A DNA stretch of 64,000 bases from an uncultured Synechococcales cyanobacterium (lineage in GTDB: Bacteria; Cyanobacteriota; Cyanobacteriia; Thermosynechococcales; Thermosynechococcaceae), in the NCBI GenBank assembly GCA_902806435.1, contig CADCWO010000264.1, positions 1 to 64,000 of the forward strand. The letters are read 5' to 3'. The position numbers and the translations under genes were made by a program. This document shows positions 27,882 through 36,580 of the stretch, piece after piece (within the stretch, counting starts at the first letter, position 1; each line of letters begins with the position of its first letter). The notes beneath the pieces were generated by a model, which was not told where the DNA came from, ran no database searches, and saw only the letters and a program-made list of their open reading frames with translations.

Positions 27882-28928
27882 GTGCTAGCAGCAGTACTGT
27901 ACGGTCAAGAAGATTTGCGCCTAGAAGAAGTCGCTGATCCTACTCCAGGGCTCGGGGAAGTTGTGATTCAGGTTACTACGGCAACCACCTGTGGAACTGA
28001 TCTCAAGGTGTGGCGGCGGGGGGGCCACGCCAAGATGTTGCGGCCCCCCACTTTATTTGGGCACGAGGCAGCCGGCAAAATTGTGGCGGTTGGGGATGGT
28101 GTCACAGGCTGGTCCAGTGGCGATCGCGTTGTTGCCAATAACTCCGCCCCCTGTTTCGATTGCTTCTTCTGTCACCGCCATGAATACTCTCTTTGTCCCA
28201 ACCTGACCTTTAACAACGGTACTTTTGCCCAGTACCTCAAGGTTCCCGCCCCAATTGTCCAACACAACCTGTTAAACATTCCAAGTGATCTGCCGGATGG
28301 CTTAGCTGCCCTGACTGAACCCTTAGCCTGTGTCTTGCATGGGGTTGCCCGCTGTGGGCTTAAACAAGGTGCTCTCCGGGAGCGCATTGTCGTTTTGGGG
28401 GATGGGGCAATTGGCTTGATGTTTGTCGCGGTACTAGCTGAGGCAGGTGCTGAGGTACTTTTGTTCGGCGGTCACCCACCCCGATTAGCGATTGGCGAAA
28501 AATTGGGTGCAGTCCAAACCTTTAATTACCATGAACTGAGCGATATCCCAGCCTTAGTACGGGAACTTACCGAGGGCCTAGGTGCCGACATTGTGATTGA
28601 AGCAACCGGGGTTCCTTCCGTCTGGGAGCTAGCAATTGCCTGTGCTCGCCCAGGAGCCACCGTAAATTTGTTTGGTGGTTGTCCTCGGGACTCAACGATT
28701 ACCGTTAACACTGATCAACTTCACTACAGTGAACTGACGCTCAAAGGGGTGTTTCATAATACTCCTGAATACGTCCGCTCAGCCCTAGCACTGCTGGCCA
28801 GCCGCACTCTACCTTTTGAACTGCTGATTAGTGATCAGCAACCTCTGGAGCGACTGGAACAAGTTTTCCAGGATATGAAGCAGCGTCAAACGATCAAAGC
28901 GGCAATTCTGCCTAATCTGGGCCGCTAG
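27882..28928 (+). CDS. zinc-dependent medium-chain alcohol/sorbitol dehydrogenase
   Basis: A 348-aa MDR enzyme oxidising an alcohol or polyol with NAD(P). The catalytic zinc ligands are Cys in TTCGTDLKVW, His-Glu in LFGHEAAGKI, and the structural zinc site has four cysteines (CFDCFFCHRHEYSLC). The nucleotide fold has VVLGDGAIGLMF. The GTG start gives MLAAVLYGQEDLRLEEV, matching the family. The substrate is not predictable. It is isolated between the divergent hppD and the convergent rhomboid gene. Confidence 0.88.
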   Translation: MLAAVLYGQEDLRLEEVADPTPGLGEVVIQVTTATTCGTDLKVWRRGGHAKMLRPPTLFGHEAAGKIVAVGDGVTGWSSGDRVVANNSAPCFDCFFCHRHEYSLCPNLTFNNGTFAQYLKVPAPIVQHNLLNIPSDLPDGLAALTEPLACVLHGVARCGLKQGALRERIVVLGDGAIGLMFVAVLAEAGAEVLLFGGHPPRLAIGEKLGAVQTFNYHELSDIPALVRELTEGLGADIVIEATGVPSVWELAIACARPGATVNLFGGCPRDSTITVNTDQLHYSELTLKGVFHNTPEYVRSALALLASRTLPFELLISDQQPLERLEQVFQDMKQRQTIKAAILPNLGR

Positions 28929-28949
28929 CCAGAAGATCGCTCACATCAA

Positions 28950-29666
28950 TTAATAGGAGCGATTCGTGCCAGCCCGGGAACCGGAAAATAGCCCTAGTAA
29001 AGGGCCCAAAATCGCTCCGAATACAAACCCACCGGCATGGGCCCAATAGGCCACTCCGCCACTTTCCATGCCAATGTTTGACGGGACATTAAGGCTGGCG
29101 GCACCATAAAAAGCTTGTTGAACAAACCAAAACCCTAAGAAAAACACCGCTGGGATGCGTGCAGTGGTGATGAAAAACCCTAAGGGAATCAAAGTCAGTA
29201 CTGCTGCTTTGGGAAACTTCAGAATGTAGGCCCCCATCACTCCGGCGATCGCTCCACTCGCCCCTAAGGAAGGCACGGTTGAGTAGGCGCTAAAGAACCA
29301 TTGGGATAAAGCAGCCAATGCGCCACAGGCTAAGTAAAAGATTAAATACTTTACATGGCCCAGTTGGTCTTCAACATTATTGCCAAAGATCCATAAAAAC
29401 AGCATATTACCGGCAATGTGTAGGAAGCCCCCGTGCAGAAATTGAGAAGTGATCAACGTGATCCACTCCGGTAAGGGTTGCGGTGGCAACTGCCCCGAAA
29501 AGCTAGCTGTTAACTCTCTAGGCACAACAGCCCAAACCCGAAAGAATGAGTCAAGCGCTGGTCCTAAACTCAGTTCATAGATGAAAACTAAGATATTAAT
29601 TGCAATCAGTGTATAAGTGACATAAGGGACAGTCCGAGTCGGGTTGTCGTCGCGAAGTGGAACCAC
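28950..29666 (-). CDS. rhomboid-family intramembrane serine protease
   Basis: The catalytic serine is in SLGASGAIAGVMGAY (GxSG in the fourth membrane helix), and the partner His is in YWAHAGGFVFGAILG. The oxyanion-side motif LHIAGNMLFLWIFG is also intact, as is HG in SQFLHGGFLH. Six to seven hydrophobic helices fit the 238-aa length. It probably cleaves single-pass membrane proteins in plasma or thylakoid membrane. The start is GTG (VPLRDDNPTR). Confidence 0.9.
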   Translation of the reverse strand: MVPLRDDNPTRTVPYVTYTLIAINILVFIYELSLGPALDSFFRVWAVVPRELTASFSGQLPPQPLPEWITLITSQFLHGGFLHIAGNMLFLWIFGNNVEDQLGHVKYLIFYLACGALAALSQWFFSAYSTVPSLGASGAIAGVMGAYILKFPKAAVLTLIPLGFFITTARIPAVFFLGFWFVQQAFYGAASLNVPSNIGMESGGVAYWAHAGGFVFGAILGPLLGLFSGSRAGTNRSY

Positions 29667-29948
29667 GGATATTTTTCCCTAATAGTTAAGTGATCAGTAA
29701 ATTACCTTGACTTATTGAGTCTGTCTCCTAACCTCAGGTAGAAAGCCAACAGATGATTTTCTGGAACGTGCAGCGATCAAACTAGTTTCCAGTTTGGAAC
29801 TAACACATACTGCCGTGAATTTTTAACAGTACGCTTAGTCCAAAATCGGTTTATAACCTGAGCAAGCATAATCGGCATAGAGGCTACAACATCAGGTGGT
29901 TTGCCTAAAAAAATGATCGCTCTGTAAAGCAATACTGCTGTCGATTTC

Positions 29949-30368
29949 CTATCCTCCTGTTTCTTGATCTCTCATTTTTAGTAGCTCCTGGGGAGAGGCT
30001 AAAAGTTTAATTTTGGCTGAAATAATTTGATTCTGTTTGTTCAGAATAAACGTCCAACCAACATTAACCATAACCACAGAAGTTTGGGCTTTACCAGAAA
30101 CTTGAATTTGCCTTTGATCCGCTTCTAAAGGCTGGACCACTCCTTGATTGGGTTGCAATCTAATTCCTTGCGCCTCTTGCTCCAGATAGGCCACGATCGC
30201 GGCTGACCCCACCAGCACCGACTCAAAGGGTGGCTGCATCAGACCATCGGCTGCAAATAAAGCAGCAGTCTCAGCAAATGCACCCGCATTTAAAGTCTGG
30301 AAGTATCGTAAAACTGTCGGTTCATCAATGCCCTTGATAATTTCGAGGGGCGCTAAGCTCTCACTCAT
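29949..30368 (-). CDS. OCP C-terminal-domain homologue (NTF2-fold, CTDH)
   Basis: A stand-alone 139-aa protein matching the C-terminal regulatory domain of the orange carotenoid protein. It has the conserved YFQTLNAGAFAETAALFAAD, PPFESVLVG, and end KLLASPQELLKMRD. Family members bind a ketocarotenoid and pass it to N-terminal helical carotenoid proteins, or quench singlet oxygen. The Tyr and Trp equivalents that hydrogen-bond the ketone (Tyr22 and Trp105) are kept. There is no Cys anywhere, unlike clade members that dimerise by disulfide. No ocp or hcp gene is nearby. Carotenoid binding is inference. Confidence 0.82.
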   Translation of the reverse strand: MSESLAPLEIIKGIDEPTVLRYFQTLNAGAFAETAALFAADGLMQPPFESVLVGSAAIVAYLEQEAQGIRLQPNQGVVQPLEADQRQIQVSGKAQTSVVMVNVGWTFILNKQNQIISAKIKLLASPQELLKMRDQETGG

Positions 30369-30479
30369 AGGCTGGGGATCCTTGCGATTTTCTATATTGG
30401 TAGTAACACTTTCTGAGATAGTGGCTAGTTAGCTGAGGATTTAGCCCTCAGGATAGCCTAGACCTGAGAGACAAAAGCA

Positions 30480-31433
30480 GTGAATGCTGAGCAAGTTAAA
30501 CAAAAAGCTTTGCAACTGGGCTTTCATAAGGTGGGAATTGCCCCAGTAGAATCTGTAGCCCCACCTTCTACTACGGCTCTGCAAGCCTGGCTAGCTCGAG
30601 GTTACCAAGCGGACATGGATTGGATGGCAAACCCCAAGCGCCAAGACATCCGTCGGGTAATGCCAGGGGTGCAGTCCTTGATCTGTGTAGCCCTTAATTA
30701 CTACACTCCCCATACGCGTCCATCCGGAAAGGAGTATGCCAAAATCGCCCGCTACGGCTGGGGAAGAGATTACCACAAGGTATTGGAGAAGAAACTAAAA
30801 GCATTGAGCGCCTGGCTGGAAGTACAAGGGGAGGGTATTCAAGCCCGCTATTACGCTGATACGGGGCCAGTTCAGGATAAAGTCTGGGCACAGCGGGCCG
30901 GAATCGGTTGGATTGGTAAACATAGCAATCTTATTTCACGGGACTACGGCTCCTGGATCTTTTTGGGAGAAGTTCTGACCAACCTGGCTCTAGAACCGGA
31001 TCAACCCCACACGGAACATTGCGGCACCTGTACGCGCTGTCTGGACGCTTGCCCCACCAATGCGATCGTCGACCCCTTTGTGGTGGATGCTAATCGCTGT
31101 ATTGCCTACCACACGATTGAAAACCGGGCAGAAACTTTGCCAGACGCAATTACATCACACTTACAGGGGTGGGTAGCGGGGTGTGATATTTGCCAGGATG
31201 TTTGTCCCTGGAACCAGCGATTTGCCCAGGCGACTGACCTGGAGGACTTTCAACCCTATCCAGAAAACGTCGCCCCGACTTTGGCGCAGCTGGCAGAATT
31301 GTCTGAGCAGGAGCGCGATCGCCGCTTCCCAGCCTCAGCACTGCGCCGGATTCGCTTATCGATGTGGCACCGCAATGCCCGTGCCAACCTACAAGGTGCT
31401 CAACCCAATGATCTTCCATCAGAAGGAGGTTAA
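30480..31433 (+). CDS. queG: epoxyqueuosine reductase
   Basis: QueG performs the last step of queuosine synthesis in tRNA, reducing epoxyqueuosine with cobalamin and two [4Fe-4S] clusters. The ferredoxin-like cysteines are [16 protein letters not shown] near residues 181-196 and [12 protein letters not shown] near 233-244. The central segment [21 protein letters not shown] and the catalytic-region [11 protein letters not shown] (Asp acid) are conserved. The start is GTG ([11 protein letters not shown]). At 317 aa it lacks the extra C-terminal HEAT repeats some members have. Confidence 0.94.
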   Translation: MNAEQVKQKALQLGFHKVGIAPVESVAPPSTTALQAWLARGYQADMDWMANPKRQDIRRVMPGVQSLICVALNYYTPHTRPSGKEYAKIARYGWGRDYHKVLEKKLKALSAWLEVQGEGIQARYYADTGPVQDKVWAQRAGIGWIGKHSNLISRDYGSWIFLGEVLTNLALEPDQPHTEHCGTCTRCLDACPTNAIVDPFVVDANRCIAYHTIENRAETLPDAITSHLQGWVAGCDICQDVCPWNQRFAQATDLEDFQPYPENVAPTLAQLAELSEQERDRRFPASALRRIRLSMWHRNARANLQGAQPNDLPSEGG

Positions 31434-31556
31434 TCTTGATCCTATATCAGACAATATTGCTTATCTCTGCCTTCCTTAGCTCAGGTTCAAGATGTTGAAC
31501 AACTTTGGCGATATTCGGTAAATTCCCTCGCTTCGATAGCCTGTCAACTGTATGCA

Positions 31557-32696
31557 ATGAGCTACTTCCCTCGTCCACCAGTGTCTCACCAAGATCGTCT
31601 GCTAGTTGTAGATGATTTGCCAGATAACTCTTTTTTAATCCAAGCAATCTTAGAGGAGGAGGGGTATCAAATTGCCATCGAGGATAATGGTAAGGATGCC
31701 TTGGCGCGGATTGAACAATCTCCACCCGATCTGGTCTTGCTAGATGTAATGATGCCGGAAATGGATGGCTACGAAGTCACGCGGCGGATTCGAGAAAACC
31801 CTAGCTTGCCTTTTATCCCCATCCTCCTGATTACGGCCTACGACCAACCCAGTTTAGTTAAAGGGCTAGACACGGGTGCCGATGATTTTGTGCGCAAACC
31901 AGTTGAAGTAGATGAACTGCTGGCCCGGGTGCGATCGCTGCTGCGCCTCAAACATACCCTAGATGAACGGGACCATATCGCTAAACAGCGGGAAGACTTT
32001 GTGTCGCGCTTAGCCCATGACTTGAGAACTCCACTGGTGGCTGCGGATCGGATGCTGCAGCTGTTTCTAGACGGGGCATTGGGGGAACTGCCACTAACCA
32101 TCCAAGAGGCTACCGGCACGCTGGCTCGCAGCAACCAAAATCTTTTGGAAATGGTCAATACACTGCTGCAAGTCTACCGCTATGAGGCTGGACGCCAAAC
32201 GCTCAATCTTCAGGCTATGGACTTGCGAGGACTAATTGCCGAAGTTGCTCAGCAGTTAAAGCCTCTGATCCAAGAAAAGGGACTGTCTTTAGATCTAGAT
32301 TGTGCCAAGGATGTACCCCAAGTTCTAGGCGATCGCCTAGAGCTGCGGCGGGTAATTACCAACCTTTTAGGGAACGCGATCAAATTCACCGACCAAGGTA
32401 AAATCTCTATCCACCTGCGAACTGTTTCTGCACCACCGCAGGGTTCATTCTATAAGCAGCAACAGCCACGGGATTGGGTGGAGCTTGAAGTTGAAGATAC
32501 AGGCTCTGGTATTTCTGCAGAAGACCAAGCAAAAATATTCAACCGCTTTCAGCAGGGTCAGCACCGGCGAGCGGGCAGCGGCTTGGGACTGCACTTGTCT
32601 CGTTGTATCGTGGAAGCCCATCAAGGAGAAATTGAAGCCAAGTCAAAACTGGGCGAAGGCAGTTGCTTTATCGTGCGGCTACCTGTAGCTAAGTAA
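31557..32696 (+). CDS. hybrid response regulator / sensor histidine kinase
   Basis: Residues about 13-130 are a CheY-like receiver with phospho-Asp63 (VLLDVMMPEMDG), conserved Thr (LLITAYD) and Lys (FVRKPVE). A HisKA dimerisation domain holds His154 in SRLAHDLRTPL. The HATPase domain (about 250-379) has the N-box VITNLLGNAIKFT, G1 DTGSGIS and G2 GSGLGLHLS. There is no membrane segment or PAS sensor, so the input is probably another kinase phosphorylating the receiver. This REC-HisKA-HATPase order is widespread in cyanobacteria. The partner regulator is not adjacent. Confidence 0.9.
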   Translation: MSYFPRPPVSHQDRLLVVDDLPDNSFLIQAILEEEGYQIAIEDNGKDALARIEQSPPDLVLLDVMMPEMDGYEVTRRIRENPSLPFIPILLITAYDQPSLVKGLDTGADDFVRKPVEVDELLARVRSLLRLKHTLDERDHIAKQREDFVSRLAHDLRTPLVAADRMLQLFLDGALGELPLTIQEATGTLARSNQNLLEMVNTLLQVYRYEAGRQTLNLQAMDLRGLIAEVAQQLKPLIQEKGLSLDLDCAKDVPQVLGDRLELRRVITNLLGNAIKFTDQGKISIHLRTVSAPPQGSFYKQQQPRDWVELEVEDTGSGISAEDQAKIFNRFQQGQHRRAGSGLGLHLSRCIVEAHQGEIEAKSKLGEGSCFIVRLPVAK

Positions 32697-32763
32697 GGTT
32701 AGGGGTTGGGGATACCAGCAGCGTTAGGGAGGAGAGGAGATTTAACCTTGCTTTCTCAACCTG

Positions 32764-33939
32764 CTACCTACTAATGCTGAGTGGCTGAGCTTGGCTAGGC
32801 GCTAAGTATATTTCTCCCAGCGGTACGGCAGAGGCCGCTCCGGTCACACTGGGTAAGTTACCCGGGATTCCTTGTTGTCGCCAGTAGGCTAAAACCGCAA
32901 AGGCGATCGCTTCCTTGTAATCTGCACTCAAGCCCACCTGATCTGTTGTCAACAGGGGAATGCTACCCAGTAGAGCCTGCAGTCGTTGTTTTAAGTAAGT
33001 ATTATGGCTGCCACCCCCACAAAGCAAGACTTCCGCCGGCATTTGTGGTAAAAACCTTTGATAGTTGAGCACAATCGCTGCCGCCGTGAGTTCCGTCAGG
33101 GTGGCCAGTAAGTCGGCATCGCTCAACCCGAACTGAGTTGATGCTGCTATGCAGGCTTGTAAATAAGCTGGACCAAACAATTCTCTGCCTGTAGACTTGG
33201 GCGGTGGCTGTCGGAAGAATGGATGTTCTAACCACTGGTAGACAAGCTCCTGACAAGGAGTACCCGTTGCAGCCCAAGTACCCTCTGCATCGTAAGTTTG
33301 GGTGCCACCTGATAGTTGTTGCACAGCCAAATCGAGCAAGACATTTCCTGGCCCTGTATCCCAACCCTGGACGCCAGCTCCCAATTTTCCAGGCTCTGGA
33401 ATAAATGGAAGATAGGTAAGGTTACCAATGCCACCAATGTTCTGCACACAGCGACTGTGGGCATGGTGACTTAGTAGGCAAACATCAATCCGCGAAACCA
33501 ACGGTGCCCCCTGCCCACCAGCTGCGATATCTCCCGCCCGAAAATTGCTCACGGTTGGAATGCCTGTAGCCTGGGCGATGGCTGCTCCTCGGCCCAATTG
33601 CAAGCTATATCCCAGCCCCCCGTCAGTCGGAGGTTGATGATAGACAGTTTGACCATGGGAGCCAATTAACGTTGCTGTTGTACCTGCGGCTTGGATTGCT
33701 AAAGCGGCCTGGGCAAATTCCGCAGCGATCGCATCATCCAAAGCCGCTAGTTCCGCCACAGATAGCCTTGCTCCACCACAGACGGCTAGGAGCTGCTCTC
33801 GCAAAAGCGCAGGATACGCATAGGTAGCTCCGGCCAACAGGTTAACCGCTAAGTCAATTTCTGAACCCGATATTTCTACCAGAGCAGCATCAATTCCATC
33901 TAACGAGGTGCCGCTCATCAAACCAATAACGCGCATCAT
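32764..33939 (-). CDS. anmK: anhydro-N-acetylmuramic acid kinase
   Basis: AnmK phosphorylates and hydrolyses 1,6-anhydroMurNAc, recycling peptidoglycan. The acetate-kinase-like fold shows the N-terminal phosphate loop [17 protein letters not shown], catalytic Asp in [11 protein letters not shown], the sugar-binding [11 protein letters not shown], and the adenosine loop LLCGGGSHN. At 391 aa it is full length. Two ATG codons begin the frame in tandem (MMRV); either is possible. It is divergent from efp across about 300 bp. Confidence 0.94.
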   Translation of the reverse strand: MMRVIGLMSGTSLDGIDAALVEISGSEIDLAVNLLAGATYAYPALLREQLLAVCGGARLSVAELAALDDAIAAEFAQAALAIQAAGTTATLIGSHGQTVYHQPPTDGGLGYSLQLGRGAAIAQATGIPTVSNFRAGDIAAGGQGAPLVSRIDVCLLSHHAHSRCVQNIGGIGNLTYLPFIPEPGKLGAGVQGWDTGPGNVLLDLAVQQLSGGTQTYDAEGTWAATGTPCQELVYQWLEHPFFRQPPPKSTGRELFGPAYLQACIAASTQFGLSDADLLATLTELTAAAIVLNYQRFLPQMPAEVLLCGGGSHNTYLKQRLQALLGSIPLLTTDQVGLSADYKEAIAFAVLAYWRQQGIPGNLPSVTGAASAVPLGEIYLAPSQAQPLSISR

Positions 33940-34236
33940 AAAAGTAATTAATTGCTGAATATCAAAATTGTTAGAGTGGCCGGTTGAGTGCTACCAATCC
34001 AGTTGTACATTCTACGGAGTCAATCCGGTAGCCAATCACTGGGATATTTGTTTCTATAGCGCTACTAAGGCAGAACAGGAATGTTGGCGTACTGCTCCAA
34101 AACAGACTGGAGAAGTAGATTATCCCTAGCAGTTGGCAGCATTACTGTGCCAGCGCTTTCTGGCTAGCTGATCAGCTACGGCGCTTAAGAGCGCGGTACA
34201 ATAAGTTGCCGTTTGTTCTTCCTAAGTAGACGCTTC
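33940..34236. other. divergent promoter region anmK / efp
   Basis: It is 297 bp without an open frame. It must hold the promoters of anmK (minus) and efp (plus). I see no confident operator or terminator. Confidence 0.4.
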
Positions 34237-34794
34237 ATGATCTCCAGTAATGACTTTCGCCCCGGTGTCAGTATTGAGCTAGACGGGGCAGTATGGCGAG
34301 TGGTAGAGTTTCTCCATGTCAAGCCAGGGAAGGGTTCAGCTTTTGTCCGTACGAAGCTAAAGAATGTTCAATCCGGCAGTGTGATGGAACGCACCTTCAG
34401 GGCAGGGGAGACGGTGCCCCAGGCCAACCTGGACAAGAGTGTGATGCAGCATACCTACAAAGAGGGTGACCAGTTGGTCTTTATGGACATGGAAACCTAT
34501 GAGGAGTCAAGACTGAACGCCAATCAAATTGGTGATAGCGTTAAGTTCCTGAAGGAAGGCATGGAAGCGAGTGTCATTCGTTGGGGAGAGCAGGTTCTAG
34601 GCGTAGAACTACCCATGTCTGTAACGTTAGAAGTCATTCAGACCGATCCAGGGCTAAAGGGTGATACTGCTACGGGTGGAACCAAACCCGCGATCGTAGA
34701 AACAGGGGCACAAGTCATGGTTCCTTTGTTTATCACTGTTGGTGAACGCGTTAAAGTTGATACCCGCACAGGTTCTTACCTAGGCCGGGAATAG
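34237..34794 (+). CDS. efp: translation elongation factor P
   Basis: EF-P relieves ribosome stalling at polyproline stretches. The three beta-barrel domains are complete over 185 aa. The start [20 protein letters not shown] is typical; the loop that contacts the P-site tRNA reads [15 protein letters not shown]. The C-terminal domain ends [13 protein letters not shown] chose the ATG that gives this start over an upstream in-frame TTG (34213) that would add eight atypical residues. The accB gene follows at 15 bases; efp-accB linkage is standard in cyanobacteria. Confidence 0.97.
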   Translation: MISSNDFRPGVSIELDGAVWRVVEFLHVKPGKGSAFVRTKLKNVQSGSVMERTFRAGETVPQANLDKSVMQHTYKEGDQLVFMDMETYEESRLNANQIGDSVKFLKEGMEASVIRWGEQVLGVELPMSVTLEVIQTDPGLKGDTATGGTKPAIVETGAQVMVPLFITVGERVKVDTRTGSYLGRE

Positions 34795-34809
34795 GGAGCT
34801 ACAAGTACT

Positions 34810-35256
34810 GTGCAATTTGACCTCAATCAACTGCGTGAGCTTCTAGCAATTGTTGACCAGACAGATATTGCTGAGTTAACTCTCAAAAGTAGTGACTTTG
34901 AGTTAACTATCCGTAAGAGTGATCAAGCTAAAGAAGCTGCACCGCTTTCCACTCAACCCGTGGCAATCATACCCCCTAGCTCTCGTTCAGAGCCCGCGCC
35001 AAGTGTAGCGAAAAAGGGAATTGAAGTTATTTCACCGATGGTTGGTACTTTTTATCGTTCATCATCACCAGACGAAGCACCATTCGTAGAAGTAGATGAC
35101 ACGATCAGCCGCGGTCAGGTCGTTTGCATTATTGAGGCAATGAAATTAATGAATGAAGTTGAAGCGGAGGTGGATGGGCGCGTGATCGAGATTTTGGTAG
35201 AGAATGGTGAACCAGTAGAATATGGACAGCCCCTGATGCGGGTTAGTTCCAGCTAG
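34810..35256 (+). CDS. accB: biotin carboxyl carrier protein of acetyl-CoA carboxylase
   Basis: AccB carries biotin between carboxylase and transferase in fatty acid synthesis. The biotinylated lysine is in the invariant EAMKLMNE of the C-terminal lipoyl-like domain (about residues 75-148), which begins PMVGTFYRSSSPDEAPF. An N-terminal helical part with a Pro/Ser linker precedes it. The start is GTG (MQFDLNQLRELLAIV). It is cotranscribed with efp. Confidence 0.97.
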   Translation: MQFDLNQLRELLAIVDQTDIAELTLKSSDFELTIRKSDQAKEAAPLSTQPVAIIPPSSRSEPAPSVAKKGIEVISPMVGTFYRSSSPDEAPFVEVDDTISRGQVVCIIEAMKLMNEVEAEVDGRVIEILVENGEPVEYGQPLMRVSSS

Positions 35257-35397
35257 CTGATTCTAGGCTGTTTAACCTATGGCAACCGGATCACAGTAGG
35301 GATGGATGAAGATTTGCGGCAATAGTTTAGCTTTGACGCTGATCATTGAGTAGCTTCAATAGTACCCTGGGGGAATGTAATTTACGCTGAGCCCTGC

Positions 35398-35748
35398 ATG
35401 AAAGATAAACCTGTATCTCAAGAGCATATGCCCCAGCTTGCCCAGTACTTTAGCGTCTTGGGAGAGCCAATGCGTCTGCGACTACTAGACTTACTCCGAG
35501 ATGGTGAGAAGTGTGTACAAGACCTAGTAGCAGCAAGTGAAACAAGCCAGGCAAACGTTTCAAAACACCTGAAAGTAATGCTGCAAGCAGGCATCCTAAC
35601 TCGCCGCCGGCAAGGTACTCTAGCCTACTATAGTGTCGAAGACGACTTGATCTTTGAATTATGCAACTTGGTTTACCACCGCCTGCGCGGTCGGGTAGAA
35701 CAGCAGGCTCATTATTTCCGAGACTTCAGCCTGCTCAATAAAAAGTAA
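35398..35748 (+). CDS. ArsR-family transcriptional regulator
   Basis: A 116-aa winged-helix repressor. The helix-turn-helix is KCVQDLVAASETSQANVSKHLKVM, and the wing follows (ILTRRRQGTLAYYSV). The usual metal site CxCxxC on the recognition helix is not present; only Cys39 and Cys89 occur, so classic As/Zn sensing is unlikely. The cyanobacterial redox regulator RexT is of this fold and uses paired Cys residues, which are also absent here. Signal and targets unknown. Confidence 0.85.
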   Translation: MKDKPVSQEHMPQLAQYFSVLGEPMRLRLLDLLRDGEKCVQDLVAASETSQANVSKHLKVMLQAGILTRRRQGTLAYYSVEDDLIFELCNLVYHRLRGRVEQQAHYFRDFSLLNKK

Positions 35749-35764
35749 ATCCTGGCTTGTTAGT

Positions 35765-36385
35765 TTAGAGACTGAAGTTTTGGTCAAAGTTTTGTCGCGT
35801 CATGGGCTGCTCTAGCAGCAGTCCTTCACCACCCAAGTTCTCCAAGGGTTTGCCGTCGACGGATAGCCAGACCTTGGCTGACGGATCTAAACTTGTTGCT
35901 GTGTAAAGCACCTGGGCTACTCGTCCTTGCATGGAAGCACTACCGCCACCACTCGCAAATTCTGCTGACAAATCGATGTGAATCCCATCTGGCTTAACCT
36001 CTAAGGCCTTTAAGGTCGTGCCTTTAGGGATTGTTGTTGTCACTGCTGGGTCGGCGGGGCCTGCTAGCAGCCCGTTAAGCGCTTTTTCTAAGGCAGCATT
36101 CGGCGTCGTGTCTGCCGGAGCCACAGCGGTCGCATTGGGTGCAAGTTTGACCTTGCTATTGTTAGGTTGGAGCCAATAAATATTGGCTTCCTTCTCAACA
36201 GTGGCAGCTGGCGGGGTGGGGCTGATTGGCTCTACCACTGAAGCTGGTTTCTGGGCCTGGGGAAAGTTGGGCTGGGTATGATTTAGGGTCCACCAGGCGG
36301 TTGCACCGCCCACTGCCAATATCAGTGCGGAAAAACCTGTGACCACGCCTAAAGGAATTGTCCGAACTGGATGCTGTTGTTTCAT
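35765..36385 (-). CDS. GerMN-domain protein, membrane anchored
   Basis: A short cytoplasmic start is followed by one membrane helix (GVVTGFSALILAVGGATAWW). A Pro/Ala linker then leads to a GerMN domain (about 70-205), recognisable by VKLAPNATAVAPADTTPNAALEKALN broken over the helix and LKALEVKPDGIHIDLSAEF. GerMN modules occur in spore germination and lipoprotein LpqB-type proteins; in cyanobacteria the role is not known. I chose the ATG (MKQQHP) preceded by GAGGA; an upstream ATG adds seven residues. Confidence 0.8.
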   Translation of the reverse strand: MKQQHPVRTIPLGVVTGFSALILAVGGATAWWTLNHTQPNFPQAQKPASVVEPISPTPPAATVEKEANIYWLQPNNSKVKLAPNATAVAPADTTPNAALEKALNGLLAGPADPAVTTTIPKGTTLKALEVKPDGIHIDLSAEFASGGGSASMQGRVAQVLYTATSLDPSAKVWLSVDGKPLENLGGEGLLLEQPMTRQNFDQNFSL

Positions 36386-36580
36386 GCTCACGTCCTCACT
36401 GCACAATCGTAACGGGGTCGAAACCTCTTGCTAATCGGGCACTACGTGCCACCCGTCTGCTTCTTTCAAAAATGGTTAGTGTTTTGCTCAATCCTCTCAA
36501 CCCTTGGTTGAGCATATTTTCAATTGTAGGCGCTAGATTATCATTCCCTGCCTGCCGGGGGGTACATCTTTTCCGTTCCC

